Assembly: GCF_000485595.1 (NCBI RefSeq)
Contig: NW_014577474.1
Location: 39,855-84,380 of the forward strand
Direction: 5' to 3'
From: Priapulus caudatus
Lineage: Eukaryota; Priapulida; Priapulimorpha; Priapulimorphida; Priapulidae
DNA: 44,526 bases
Part shown: in pieces, positions 1 to 11,325 of the stretch
Position numbering within the stretch: the first letter of the stretch is position 1
How the letters are laid out: the number at the start of each line of letters is the position of its first letter
The notes under the pieces: model-generated
What the model was told of the DNA's origin: nothing
The model's input: the letters and a program-made list of their open reading frames with translations, nothing else
Database searches by the model: none
Made by a program: the position numbers and the translations under genes

Positions 1-11
1 AGATTTCAACA

Positions 12-27
12 TGGTGTCAGAAGTGCC
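12..27 (+). promoter_or_regulatory. Primer-binding site of the left gypsy element
   Basis: The stretch TGGTGTCAGAAGTGCC begins with the TGG expected opposite a tRNA 3' CCA and sits where the 5' LTR should end. TGGTGTCAGAAGTG-type sites are common in metazoan Ty3/gypsy elements. The matching tRNA was not identified. Confidence 0.6.
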
Positions 28-165
28 TAAACTGTGAACAGTGGGAAGCTTGAACTGTAAGTGTTCCATAAGAATTCACGTGAAATTCCGGAGTGCTCCG
101 ACTCGGACAGCCTCGTGATTCCTGAACAAAAGACTACAGTAGACTGTGTGGCAAGTACTGTAGCT

Positions 166-1090
166 ATGGCTCTGCAACGTCTCCCTCCACCTTCAAAGTT
201 AGAATTTAATTCTAAAACCGGGGCCATTCTTGCGAATGACTGGAAAAAATGGAGGGAGGAGTTTGTACTGTATGCTGAACTAGCACTCAAAGAACACGGA
301 GAGAGTGAGAAAATAAAAACGCTGAAATAGCTGATAGGCCCGGAATGTCGCGAAATTTACACAACACGGAGATGGGATCAGGAGGAGAAAGACAGAACGA
401 TAGAAATTGTTCTCCGACAATTTGATACATACTGTCAACCGAAGAAAAACGAGACTATACAGCGTTTCAAGTTTAATATGCATGTACAAGGTGTCGAAAC
501 ACTTGAGAAATTTATCACCGATGTGAAGATGCTATCTCAAACGTGCAACTTTGGGCATCTAGCTGACTCCTTAGTGCGAGATAAACTTGTATGCGGTGTA
601 AAAGACCAGCATCTGAGAGAAAAGCTATTGAGAACTCCTGAGCTAACACTGCATAAAACTATTGAGCTAGCTAGAGCAGCAAAGCTCACGAAACAAAATG
701 TAAGCACTCTAGATGGAGGTGCAGCTGCAGAGGCAGCAGTACACAAAGTGAAGTATACACAAAGGAAGGTGTACCGTAGTCCAGACTACAAAGGTAGAAA
801 GGGACACCCTCACAAGGAAGAGAAACCAAACGCTAGAGAATGTTTGTACTGTGGCAATACACATGTACTGAAACGAGAGCTATGTCCTGCTTATGGACAA
901 ATCTGCAGAAAATGCCACAAACCGAACCACTTCGAGGCAAAATGTGAAAGTTTGCACAAGGGGAGAAACCAGCCTCTCTGGAATAGTAAAGGTGCGAGAC
1001 AGCATATCAACGTGGTTACGGGTGATTACGATGTGGAGAATTATCATGAGCTCCTGGTTGTTCATGAACAACCTCGCAAAGATCACGACG
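166..1090 (+). pseudogene. gag: Ty3/gypsy gag with one in-frame stop
   Basis: One frame runs from the ATG at 166 to about 1090 and is broken only by TAG at 328-330. It encodes a capsid-type Gag (W-K-x-W-R-x-x-F near the start; the FDTYCQPKKN and CNFGHLADSLVRDKLVCGV segments are typical of this Gag family). Near the C-terminus are a CLYCG...H...C finger and a canonical CX2CX4HX4C knuckle (CRKCHKPNHFEAKC, about 913-954). Gag packages element RNA into particles. Past about 1075 the gag frame meets unrelated sequence, marking the deletion junction with pol. Family assignment is strong; function is lost. Confidence 0.8.
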
Positions 1091-1099
1091 AAACCTGTA

Positions 1100-1276
1100 A
1101 TTCTGTGCGGGCGTCAGGAGAAATCCTCCCCTACCAGCCGACCTGTCGCCTCCACCAATCGCAGGCAGTCCTCCCAAAATACCGCCACCTCAGTTGAAGA
1201 CACATCGACACGCACTCGAGTGGTTGTGTCGAGATGTGGCAGGAAGGTTTACAAACCGGTCAAACTTAATCTGTGA
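1100..1276 (+). pseudogene. C-terminal tail of gypsy pol fused behind gag
   Basis: In the +2 frame relative to gag, the last ~55 codons end with a basic, Ser/Thr/Arg-rich tail (…RTRVVVSRCGRKVYKPVKLNL, stop TGA 1274-1276). Ty3/gypsy polyproteins often end with R-x-G-R-x-x-K-P-x-x-L-x-L after integrase. Its position directly behind gag shows that nearly the whole pol gene was removed by one deletion around 1070-1110. Confidence 0.6.
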
Positions 1277-1551
1277 GACGTACAGTGCTAGGATGAACCA
1301 ATCATTATTCAAAGTAGCAACATGACAAGTTAATTCGAGTTCATTTTACTAGAAAGTTGTGTTTAGATGAGTCAGACTGTTTGAAGCATTGCAAGACTGA
1401 TTTAATTTAATGTACTCAAGATAAAGGGTATATTTCACTTCTATAGAAATCGGAAGCGAGATTTTCTTGTCGAGACTCTGTAATGTTTGTTTGTTGAGTA
1501 ACGGTCAACGGTAATTAGTTTGAAGTTTGTTCTTTTATAAAGGAGAAAGGA

Positions 1552-1713
1552 TGTAACAATATATAGCGCTCATGCGTAGCGTTGCCTCTGGCTAAGTTTA
1601 GAGGATCCAATATATAGGAACAATACAACATGTCTCCGCTATTCATAATAAATCCACTTTACAGTTAGTTTCATTCTCACTCTTATCTGCTACTGTATCT
1701 CTGCATAGTTACA
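1552..1713 (+). repeat. 3' LTR of the left gypsy element
   Basis: A 162-bp segment starts TGTAAC and ends GTTACA, and is preceded by the purine tract AAAGGAGAAAGG (about 1539-1550), which fits a plus-strand primer. It contains AATAAA near 1647. The 5' partner LTR is outside the window, so LTR identity and the target duplication cannot be checked. Confidence 0.65.
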
Positions 1714-2855
1714 CTCCTCATCAAACTAAAGATTTGAACACACATGACTGTACATGAGTGTAGATCAGTTTAGTACATATGGCGTGCGATAGATGGCGGA
1801 ACGAGGCTATATCCATAGCATTTGCCGGCTATGACCGGGTATAACCCGCCTAACGGCTAGACTCATACCCGCTCGACAGTTCCACACGCTTCAGTGTAGC
1901 GAACGATACTTGCCCGAGGCAATGTGGCGAACGTGTACCACACTAGCTATAACTGCCCCAAACTCCATCCAGCGCGAACTGCAAGAGAAACTGAAATTGG
2001 AACTAGCCTATCTGCAGACAACATCATGCAAGCACCATCATAACGTTACTGTCAGTGCTATATGTGTTTATTGGTGTGTTGATTGACCATCTTTTGTTTC
2101 CAGGTAGCTGTAACTGTAATAGTAATACTGTATAGAACATTGACGATATTTCTGTGGTACTGGCGATATTTCTGTGCTACTTGACGTGTACCTTCACGGA
2201 CGAGTATGCCGTTAGTCAATTATGAAGTATTCCGTAAGTATTGTTCCGTATGCATTATTTCTGTCTTCATTTTCCTCGTGGGGCATGTCGTCGCGCAATG
2301 TCTCACAATTGAACGACCGTCCAATGTAAAGCATATAGGCGTACAGTGCTAACATATAATACGATATATTGCCATGTATTTGTAACTATCACTTGCTATA
2401 TCCGTTACTTGTCACAGTCACGTTAAATTGTTACCATTGCTGATATCACTGACATGCTCAAATAATTGCCTCAAAATGCTACAAGACGGTGACAATACAT
2501 TAGTATATATGTTAGTGACGAGTAAATTTAAACTAGCTGTTACCATAACAGATCAAAGAAACTTTATCACCCATCGTACTAACAATAAATTCTTACCATG
2601 TGTTGATTATGCTACTGAAGAGTTACTTTCAATTGTTAGCATAAACTATACATCACTACATCTAATTGGAAAATTTCGTCATTTAACTGTAATCACCCAT
2701 GGTTCCAATAAATTCTTACGATATCCTAATCATCTTGTATCTTGTATCTTGGTACCCTTCTCCTGTATTTCACAAGGCACTCGATTGTACGAGGTGCGGG
2801 GATTATCTAGAGAAAAGGAGATTACCTTCCTCAGCGGGGGTGCTGTGTCCCCCGC
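1714..2855. other. Non-coding stretch with a dispersed repeat
   Basis: No convincing coding sequence. 1775-1965 belongs to a dispersed repeat also present at 27284-27480. 2050-2855 is AT-rich intergenic DNA; an ORF spanning 2428-3111 is composed of this plus the hairpin repeat and shows no protein-like pattern. Confidence 0.5.
1775..1965 (+). repeat. Dispersed repeat, copy A
   Basis: Shares several blocks in order with 27284-27480, including GTACATATGGCGT, ATAGATGGCG, AACGAGGC, ATAGCATTT, GACAGTTCCACACGCT and GATACTTG. The two copies are diverged by indels. Element class unknown. Confidence 0.6.
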
Positions 2856-2861
2856 TAAAAT

Positions 2862-3090
2862 TGCGGACTGTTCGCTGGCAGCTATGGATCCGTGCGCCGG
2901 CTTATGCATATCCGTGCGCCGGCTTATGCATTCGGCGCACGGATCCATAGCTGCCAGCGCTGCATACTGCCATAGGACGTTCCCGCGGTCGCGTGCGTCT
3001 TGCCGCAGAACTGCGCGCAAGATCTGCGCTCAGTGCTTAGGATCAACACCTCCTTTCGGCAACACTTCTCTGGTATCCTGTCTCTCTGGA
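2862..3090 (+). repeat. Hairpin-headed dispersed repeat, copy 1
   Basis: A perfect 26-bp inverted repeat (arms 2874-2899 and 2933-2958) is followed by a GC-rich body (CCGCGGTCGCGTGCG, then CTTAGGATCAACA) shared with 13930-14150 and 29664-29840. The loop carries an internal direct duplication of about 20 bp (2889-2908 and 2911-2930). No coding capacity; possibly a MITE, a SINE-like element or the end of a larger element. Confidence 0.65.
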
Positions 3091-3119
3091 TTGAACTGCA
3101 TGAAAGATTAAATATATAT

Positions 3120-3420
3120 ATTTATAAGGCATATAGGTAATATAGCATATATGATAGATGAAAGATTATATATATATATTTATAACTTATTAGTCTTATA
3201 GTTATAAATATAACTAAGGGCCAAGGCATATAATAGCCATTATTATAGGGAAATATAGCATATATACTATTAGTATTACTAGTATAGCATATAGCATGCA
3301 TAGACCTACACATAGCATATATGATATATAGCATAAATACATATATGATATAGTAATTAGCATATACTATATAGCATATATATACTAGCATATAGCATAT
3401 ACCCAGACAGCACAACAGCA
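3120..3420. repeat. AT-rich TATAGCATA-type simple repeat
   Basis: Irregular reiterations of TATAGCATA, ATATATA and TATGATATA with very low GC. ORFs across it are low-complexity and not coding. Confidence 0.6.
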
Positions 3421-3424
3421 TCAG

Positions 3425-3570
3425 GCCAATATTGGCCCAATACCGGTTAATCTTGGCACCAATATCGGCCCGATTGGTTGCCAATATTGGCCCGATTGGT
3501 TGCCAAAAATTGGCCCGATTGGTTGCCAATATTATATTGGCCCGACATTGCCAATATCGGCCCGACCCCC
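3425..3570. repeat. 22-bp tandem repeat (CCCGATTGGTTGCCAATATT type)
   Basis: At least three near-identical units of CCCGATTGGTTGCCAA(TATT)GG lie at about 3467-3540, flanked by degenerate units. The core CCAATATTGG is itself palindromic, so single strands can fold at each unit. Confidence 0.7.
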
Positions 3571-4371
3571 GGCTTGCACCTTGGCTTTAACTTTCCTTGT
3601 ATGTCAGTGTGGGATGGGCATACTTGAATGAAAAAGATTGTACAATTATTCTGGTTTGAATAAAAATTTATTAAAAAGTTGAAAATGCATAACAAAACAA
3701 GAAAATATATTTAATTTGCTCAGTGTGACTAGCAGTAGCAAGTAGTTCAATAAGATATAACCCATTGATCCACAAAAATCTTGATATTTTATTGAACTAC
3801 CCAGTAGAAAATGAAATCCATACAAAATAAATGCAATTTAGTATTACAGTTGGCGCAGTTTGCGGCCCTGGGTAGTTCAACAAAATACACCGACCGCGAA
3901 ATTAAATACACCCGCGAAATTAAATACACCCGCGAAATTGTCCATCAAGTCTAAATTCGCGAAAATATCTGTACGCGAAAAATATGGTGTATACAGTATG
4001 TTCCCCCTTGCGTGATCCCCGTTAATTGTGTAATGCCGCAATAACCCCTCCGGTCGTTCTAAGATTCGATCACTGGATTGTGACTTCAACTGAACTGCGA
4101 CGTGGTGTGTGGTGCGAACGAGGAAGACATAGATTCGACAACGGAGATGAATTACTTTATGCATCAGCCATCCAACCAACGCGTTTAATCAAAGAAGAAA
4201 CATCAGACTAAATACACTTACATAGGTGCGCGGATCGGCTCTATAATATAGGTGGACTCATGACACAATAGAACGTGACACAGTAAGGATTCGGCTCAAG
4301 GCACGGGCGATCGAGATGAGTCGCGACGAAAACCAAGCAAAATCGTGAAGGAAATCCATCGAAATCTTAAG
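3571..4371. other. Non-coding; short 18-bp tandem repeat at about 3893-3945
   Basis: Three units of CCGCGAAATTAAATACA lie at about 3893-3940. The rest is unannotatable AT-rich sequence. Short ORFs (for example 4026-4211) have no recognisable features. Confidence 0.45.
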
Positions 4372-4733
4372 GGGGTCGCACACCAGCCGATTTTTCACGC
4401 GATTTGATCCGCCCGATAATAATCAGCCGATATCGGGTAGGTGTGCGCGTTCATTTGTAGACGATTTTACTTACGATTATTTTTATCGGGTGATCGTTCC
4501 AAATCCAACGTTTGATTTTGAGCCGATTATTTGAAGCGATTTTTTTGAACAGCCAATAGCTGAATGTGCCCGTGTCACATGACATTCAAAATAGCGCCTA
4601 CTTGATGTTGCTGATTATACTTTATCGTAGGTGTGCGGGTGTTTATCGGAAGGCGTCGCGATGAGCCGATTTTACAAACGATGAAGAGATTTTTTAATCG
4701 GACCGATTTTTGGGTAGGTGTGCGACGGCCTTT
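4372..4733. mobile_element. MITE with GTCGCACACC terminal inverted repeats
   Basis: The left end reads GGGGGTCGCACACC and the right end GGTGTGCGACGGCC, an inverted pair. Subterminal GCCGATTTTT/AAAAATCGG blocks are also inverted. It sits in CTTAA...TTTAA, compatible with a TTAA or TAA target duplication (Harbinger-like or piggyBac-like; undecided). It is about 360 bp with no ORF, so non-autonomous. Confidence 0.7.
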
Positions 4734-4735
4734 AA

Positions 4736-6330
4736 CTAACGTTGCGACTAAAATCTGCCAAAACCTTAGCTAAAGCCACGACTGAAATCCATTTGAAACC
4801 TTGTTAAGAACTGGGAACTTGGGTGGCGTCCCAGCAAACACGGAACATTCTCGTAACATTCGCTGGAGGTTCTAGTTTGGTTACATTAGCCAAAAATATT
4901 CTAAGAACATTCCCATATCGTTATGCATTTATTGGTTTTACTTGGTGAGAGAGTTATGTTCTTGGAATGTTCGGAAAACGTTAACCGTCCTCGGATGGGT
5001 TCGAATTAAACTCCTAATTGCCGTTTTTGTGATGTTGCAAACTATATAGCACAGGTATCAAATGTATTTTTGTTCGCAGTGGCTATGGGGATGGTAGCCG
5101 TATCTTAATGTCTCGGTACGGTAGTCCATTTGCGCATGCATTGCTTTCCCACAAAATAATGTCGTTCACTAGCTATTATTTAATCTCCAGCCTAAGTAAT
5201 TAATTAATTAATTAATTAATTATATTAATTAAACTTAGCTAGCCTACACTAGGTGTGTGTTGGGATTTGATTGTGCAGTTCACGGAAAGCAGTTCGAGTC
5301 AGTTTTGTTCTATTGAACGAGCCAAAGGTTAATACACCATAGAATGAGTCTTCATCTGCGTGTTTAGAAACGCTATCCCATACGATACGACTCGAGTCGG
5401 CCTTTCAGTAATTCTTGGTGTAAGTGAGAGAGGATAGTCACTGACTGTGTGTGTGAGCTTTGTTTTGTGTGTGTGTGGACTCGGTACTGCCGTGACTGGA
5501 GAAAAGACTGCACGCCGCATACTGTAGATTGTGTGCTCAGCAGTGTAATATGTCAGTATTTCGGAGGTTGATCAATGTTATGTGAACTGTTGTAAAACGT
5601 TCTCAGAAGGTCCCGAGCAACAACTTGTCCCTGAAAACACCTCGTTATTAAGAAACGCGTTACCAGACTTATACAGAAGTAAGGTGTTCCTGCTCACTAA
5701 AGAGAGACATGTGACCCATAGACATTCAAGGGAACATATGAACTGTTTGTTGGCGCGATAGAGCGCTGACGCACGGCGCGGCGTGGTGGGTTAAGATTCG
5801 CAATATGGCCATACCGCACGCGGCCCGCTGTGGCGGGACCTCAATAGGCTACTAACCACGCGGGCCGTCAAAGAAAAAACCGTGATGGATAAGATGTGCA
5901 AATAATGCTCAACGTATTCGTCCACATGACGACAATCGAAATCGCCATGCTGCTGCCAAATTTTTTAGCGAGTCAGGATTCGAGCTTGGGCCAAAGGAAA
6001 TAGATAAGCTAAGTAGCAAGTGTCACGACGACTGAGTCTTGACATATATTTGGTAGCGTTTCGGTTATGCATGACGCCCTTTTGACCATACAGCAAGATT
6101 CTCAATCCCAGATGCAAACAACCTCCACCGCACCCTCAACTGGAGGTGAGGACTGCTATGCCCAATGTATGGTCATGTTGCGCGCACATCTCAGTTAAAC
6201 AGTTTGAATAAATTCCCAGAGGACGGATCAAAGCTTTTAACATACAGCCTGAAATTCAGAAGCTCGGAGGAGCGCTGTGCGAGTTTTTTTGCTATGCGCA
6301 TGTAAGAACAATACTTCATCAGTGCGCCAT
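4736..6330. other. Non-coding stretch
   Basis: No supported gene. It contains an (ATTA)n microsatellite at about 5197-5231, an AACATTC-rich segment at 4840-4980 that looks like a degenerate repeat, and a GC-rich patch at about 5750-5880. Confidence 0.4.
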
Positions 6331-6905
6331 GCGCGGTCACAGCCCTAACCTCAACCCTCAACCGCTAATCTACGATCCTAACCCTACCCTATCCTAAATC
6401 CTACACCCCTAACACCAATCCACGATATTTTTTTGTAAATATAAAAAAAATTTAATTTTAATTGTTAAAAGATTCAATTGTTGTTATTAAAATGTGTAAT
6501 AAAATCAATGTAAGTATTACTTGCCGTTACAAATTGAAGAAAACTTTAAAGTATATAGAGTAAAGATAGAGAATACACACAGCAACAACAACACGGAAAA
6601 TAATTACTAGAAGCAGATATGTTGCGATCCACCGGACCTTTCATACTTACGTTTTGCGCTGTAAATCCTACTCGCTCCGCTATTGCGACATATAGGTTTA
6701 GAGAATTGGGAGTGTGCTATGCTATAACGATCACTGACGCGAGTAGTTGCTGCTGCTACGCGCTACGAAAAAAAAACTTGCGAGCGCTGCGTACCTCTGA
6801 AGTTCCTTTCAGTATCGAACCACACTACTAATGTTGATACGTTAGGGTTAGGGTTGAGGGTCTAGGGTTAGCGGTTTAGGGTTTGGGGTTAGGGTTAGGC
6901 GTTAG
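6331..6905. repeat. Inverted repeat with degenerate telomere-like arms
   Basis: The left arm (about 6340-6420) is rich in CCCTAACC/CCCTAA and the right arm (about 6840-6905) in GGGTTAGG. Antiparallel alignment keeps a shared TTAGCGGTT-AGGGTT-GGTTAGGG core. The ~420-bp spacer is AT-rich. Either a foldback/MITE element or two degraded interstitial telomeric tracts. Confidence 0.55.
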
Positions 6906-7084
6906 GTGTATGGGCATAGTAGAGGCCAAAGATCACATATACAAAGTTACAATGATTTGATATGATCTTTGGTAGGGAGTGTCGAAGGCTGCGATGGTTG
7001 TGTCTGGATCCCGCCACGTACCAATCAGAGACAGCATGATTCATCAATCGGGCTCGCGCATCGCAACTACGCGTTAAAATCTCC

Positions 7085-8352
7085 GCACGGCTGGCCGTAT
7101 GGCGACTCATACTCGCTCGGAATGAGAAGGGGAAGAGAGCGGTGATGGAGGAGGGAGAAGCTGGTGGAGAAGGAGTGAAGGGGAAGAAAGCTGGTGAGAA
7201 GGAGTAAGGGAGGAAGGCTGGTGAGAAGGAGGAAGGGAAGAAGGAAGGAAGTGGTGGACGAAGGAGGAGGGGAGAAGCTGTGGAGAAGGAGAAGGTATTG
7301 AGAAGGAGGAGGGGGAGAGCTGTGGAGAAGGAGGAGGGAGAAAAAGAAGTGTGGAAAGAGGGTAGATGCTGGTGACGAACGGAGGAGGGGAGGAAGGTGG
7401 TGGAATGGAGGGGAGAAGCTGGATGAAGAAGGAGGAAGGGGGAGAAAGGAGAAGGCGGTGGAAGGCAGGACGGCGCGAAGCTGGTGGAGAAGGAGGGGGA
7501 GACGGCTGGTGAGAAAGGATGAAAGGGAGAAGGAAGAAGGACTTGTGGCGAAGGAGGAAGGGAGAAGTGTGAGGAGGTAAGCGACGGCGAGAAGAAGAAG
7601 GTGGTCGAGTAGGAGAGGGGAGAATGCTGGCTGAGAAGAGGAGGGAGAAGAGGGCGAAGGGAGAACGGTGTTGGACGACACAGGAGAGGGGAGAAGCTCG
7701 GATGACGAAAGCCGACGGACGGGGCAGAAAGAAGAAGGAGGTGAGAAGGAGGCGCAAGGCTGGGTGGGAAGAGGAGGGAGAAGGGAGAAGGTGTGAGGAA
7801 GGGAGAGGCGGTAGATGGAAGGAGAGTAGGCCCGCTGGATGGAGAAAAGGAAACCGGAGAAGAGGGGAGAAGGGAGGCTGCGTGGAGGAGGAGGGGAGCA
7901 GGAGAAAGCTGTGGAGAAGAGAGGGGGAGAAGGTGGTGAGAGAGGAGAAGGGGAGAAGCGCTGGTGGAGAAGAAGGAAGGGAGAAGGAAAAGATGTGAGA
8001 GAAGGAGGAGGGAGAAGCTGTGGGAGAAAAGGAGGAGGACGGAGAAGCTGGTGGAGAATGAGGAAGTGGAAGAAGGGAGAAGCTGGTGGGAAGGAGGGAA
8101 GGGCAGAAGGAGAAGGTGGTGGAGAAGGAGATGGCAGAAGCTGGTTGGAGAAGGAGAAGGGAGAAGGAGGAAGTGTGAAGGAGGAGGGGAGAAGCTGTGA
8201 GAAGGAGGGGGAAAGGGAGAAGGTGTAGGAGGAGGAAGAGAAGCTGCGTGCGAGAAGGAGGGGAAAGGTGGTAGAGAAGGGAGGAAGGGGAGAAGGAGGG
8301 GAGAAGGAGCGGTGAGAGGATAGGGATATAGGGGAAAAAAAAAAAAAAAAAA

Positions 8353-8391
<39 letters not shown>

Positions 8392-8393
8392 AG

Positions 8394-8439
<46 letters not shown>

Positions 8440-8710
8440 GAGGCAGGGGGAGAAGGGAGCCTGGTGGAGGAGAGGGAGAAGGGGAGAAGGTGGCATGAGG
8501 GGTGAACGCTGGTGGAGGAAGGAGGAAGGGCAGAAGGAAGGTGTTAGGAGAAGGGTGGGAGGCGAAGCTGGTGGAGAAGAGGGGGAAGAAGCTGGTGGAG
8601 AAGGAGAGGGGAGAAGCAACGAGGGAGAAGGAAGCTGGATGGAGAGGAGGGGAGAAGGGAGAAGCTGGTGGGAGAAGGAGACGAGGGGAGAACGAAGCTG
8701 TGAAAAGGAG
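7085..8710. repeat. GA-rich minisatellite array, left inverted arm
   Basis: Irregular units of about 28 bp, roughly GGAGAAGCTGGTGGAGAAGG followed by AGGAGG, with almost pure purine on the plus strand. The outer edge (7085-7125) is an inverted match to the sequence beyond the right array (11326-11380: AATGAG, then the GGCCGTATGGC/GCACGGC blocks). Unit copies vary greatly by small indels. Long apparent ORFs on both strands are low-complexity artefacts. Confidence 0.85.
8335..8438. repeat. Poly-A run inside the GA array
   Basis: About 104 nt of A broken only by a C, a CCAG block and nothing else, inserted between GA-repeat units. It could be a retroposed poly-A tail, a replication-slippage product or a sequencing artefact. 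Confidence 0.8.
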
Positions 8711-8723
8711 GGAGGCTACGTAC

Positions 8724-10365
8724 GCAGCTTCTCCCTCCTCCTCTGTCTCGGCCAGTTTCCTTCTCGCCCGTCCATCCTTCTCCACGTAGCCTTCTCACCT
8801 CTCACCACAACTCTCTCTCTCAGCCAGTGCCTTCTCCGCTTCCTCCTCCACCGCAGCTTCTCCCCCTCCTCCTTCTCACACCGCAGATCTCCCATTCTTC
8901 TGTTCCTCCAATCCGAAACCTTCTCTCTCTCTTCCTCCTTTCCACCCAGCTTCTCTCCCTCCCGCACAACTTCTCCTTCTCACCCCTCCTCGCTGCACCA
9001 GCTCCCTTCTCCGCCGCCTCCTTATCCCTTCTCGGCCTTATCCCCTCCTCCTCCACTACCTCCCTTCTCCCTTGCCTTAACGCTTCTCCTTCTGCCCTCC
9101 TCCTCCACCAGCTCACCTTCTCCCCCTCTTTCTCCTGTTCCTCCCTTCTCTCACCGAGCTTACTCCCTCCTTCTTCTCCACCAAGGTTCTCTCCTTGATC
9201 CCTTCTCCCTTCTCCCAGCCTCCCCGTCCTCCACCAGCGTCCTCTTCACCACGCTACCTGCAGTTTTTGGCCTTCTTATCCCCCGTTCTCCCTCTTCCCG
9301 CGCGCTCCGCTGGCGCTGCCAGCGGCGACCGCGGTTTCTCCCCATCTTTCTCCCCTCATCTGCCTTCTCCTACCAGCGTGCATCCCCTCCTCCTTGCTCC
9401 AACCACTTCCATCCCCTTCTCCCTACCTCCTTCTCACGCACTTCTCCCCTCCTCTTCTCCACACCTTCCTCCTTCTATCCCCTCCTCCATCAGCTCCCTT
9501 GCCCGCCTCCTTCATACCCGTTCCATCTCTTCACCTCGCTCCTCCACGCAGCTCGCTTCTCCCCCTCCTTCTCTCCGTTGCCTCCTCCTTCCCCACCAGT
9601 TCGTCCGACTTCCTCCCACCAACCTTCTCCCTTCTCCCCGGCCTTCTCCGACCCAGCTTCTCCCTCCTGCTTCGTCGACACGCACCCCTCTCCCTTCTCG
9701 CACCCCTGCCAGGCCTTCTCCCCGTGTCTTCCCTTTCCCTCCTCCTCTCCCTCCTCTCCACCAGCTCGCCCTTCTCCGCCCTCTTCTGCGCCCTTCTCCT
9801 TCTCCACCAAGCTTCTCCAGCCCTCCTCCTTCTCCACCAGTTCTCACCTCCTCTTCTCCCTTCTCTCCCTCTCTTTCTCCACCAGCTCTCCCCTACTCCA
9901 CCTATCAAGTCTCTCCTTGCTCCTTATACTCCTCTCCTCTCAGCACAAGCTCCTCTCGTGCGCGCGCTGACCTTCTCCTTTCCTCCTATCGTGCGCGCCA
10001 GCTTTCTCACCCCCTCCGTCCATTTCCACCAGCTGCGACGCAGCTTTTCTCCTCCTGGGCCTTCCACCAATTCTCGCCTCTTCCTTCTCACCAGCTTCTC
10101 CCCCTCCTTCTCCACCACCGTCTTCTCTCCCGCGTCTCTTTCTTCTCCACCAAGCTCTCCCCCCTCCTTCTCCAACACCGGTTCTCCTTCTCCCTCCTCC
10201 CAGCCGAGCATTCTCCCCTCCTCCTTCTCCACCGACCTTCCTTCCTTCTCCCCTTTCGCTCCTGCCCCAGCTTGCTCCCATTCCTCCTTCTGCAACCACT
10301 TCTCGCCTTCTGCCCTTCCTCTTCTCACCCAGCTTCTCCGCTTGCTTCCCTCAATCCCCTCATGT
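8724..10365. repeat. CT-rich minisatellite array, right arm part 1
   Basis: Reverse-complement orientation of the left array (CCTCCTTCTCCACCAGCTTC type units), starting just after the palindrome TACGTA at 8717-8722. Almost pure pyrimidine on the plus strand. Confidence 0.85.
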
Positions 10366-10525
10366 CTAGCCATGAAGCAGGTCGCGCCAACCGGCGCCGT
10401 GCGTATAGGTCGCATATTTGAATCTTATCCACACCGGCGTATATCAGTGCACTTCCACTTGCCAGCCGGGTACTCACAGTACCACATGTGTCGTTTAATA
10501 ACAAATCGCTTGTTTACTTTTTGCT
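10366..10525. repeat. Array-flank sequence, internal degenerate copy
   Basis: A non-repetitive block (…GCCGTGCGTATAGG…TTGAATCTTATCCACAC…ACATGTGTCGTTTAATAAC) matches the block that ends the second array at 11326-11580, but with many small indels. So the right side is array-flank-array-flank, a tandem duplication of array plus edge. Confidence 0.75.
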
Positions 10526-11325
10526 ACTCTTCTCCTCCCTCCTCCTCCCACCAGCTCCCTCTCCCGCCTCCTTCTCTCCTTTCCTCTCCTTCTGCCACAG
10601 CTCTCCCCTTCTCCCACCACCTCTTCTCCCGTTCAGTCCCCCTCCTTCTGCCTCAGCTTCCCCCTCCTCCTTCTCCGATCCACCTTCTCCTCTCCCTCCT
10701 TCTCCACCACTCGTCTCACTTCTCCCCTCGTCCCCGCTTCTCACCCTCCCAATCCCCACCAGCTCCCTTCTCCCCCCCTCCTTCTCCCCCTTCCCTCCGT
10801 TCTCCACCAGCTTCTCCCCCTCCCTCCCCTCTCCACACGTTCTCCCCTCCTCCTTCCTTCTCGCCCTTCCTGCTTTCTCCACTCAGCTTCTGCCCCTCCC
10901 TCCACGCACCCGTTCTCTTCTCCCCTCATCCTCCACCACCGAGCCCTGCTCCCCCTCCTTCTGCCATTTTCACCGGTTCTGCCGCCAGCTCTCCCCTCTC
11001 CTTCTCCACCAGCTTCTCACCCCCCCCCACCCGGGATTGATCCGCCTCTTCCTTCTCACACACAGCTTCTCGCCTCCTTCTCGCACCACGCTCTCCTTCG
11101 CCCCCCTCGTTCTCTCCAGCAGCCTTCTCACGCCTCCTTCTCTCATACAACCTTCTCCCTTCTGGACCTCCTCACGAGGCTTCTCCCCTCTCCTGTCTCG
11201 CAGCCACTCTTCCTTCTCCCGTTCCTCCTGTCTCCAGCCAGCTTTTCCTTCGTCTCCTTCTCTCACCGACCCTTCTCCCTTCTCCCCTTCCTCCTTCTCC
11301 ACCAGCTTCTCCCTTCTCCCCTTCA
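10526..11325. repeat. CT-rich minisatellite array, right arm part 2
   Basis: Same pyrimidine-rich units as 8724-10365, bounded on both sides by copies of the same flank sequence. Confidence 0.8.

Larger units (their letters stand above)
1..1713 (+). mobile_element. Internally deleted Ty3/gypsy LTR retrotransposon (5' LTR off-window)
   Basis: The order is primer-binding site at the left edge, gag frame, short tail of a pol frame, purine tract, 3' LTR. Protease, reverse transcriptase, RNase H and most of integrase are absent, so this is a gag plus pol-tail deletion derivative that depended on other copies for movement. The gag style (two zinc-binding motifs, the second CCHC) resembles the Mag/CsRn1 side of Ty3/gypsy; that placement is inference. 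The 5' LTR must end within the first few bases or just before the window. Confidence 0.8.

Noticed and set aside
2428..3111. 227-codon plus-strand ORF
   Set aside because: It spans intergenic AT-rich DNA and the non-coding hairpin repeat; no family features.
3425..3570. Possible CRISPR-like array
   Set aside because: Units are contiguous tandem repeats without unique spacers, in a eukaryotic genome.
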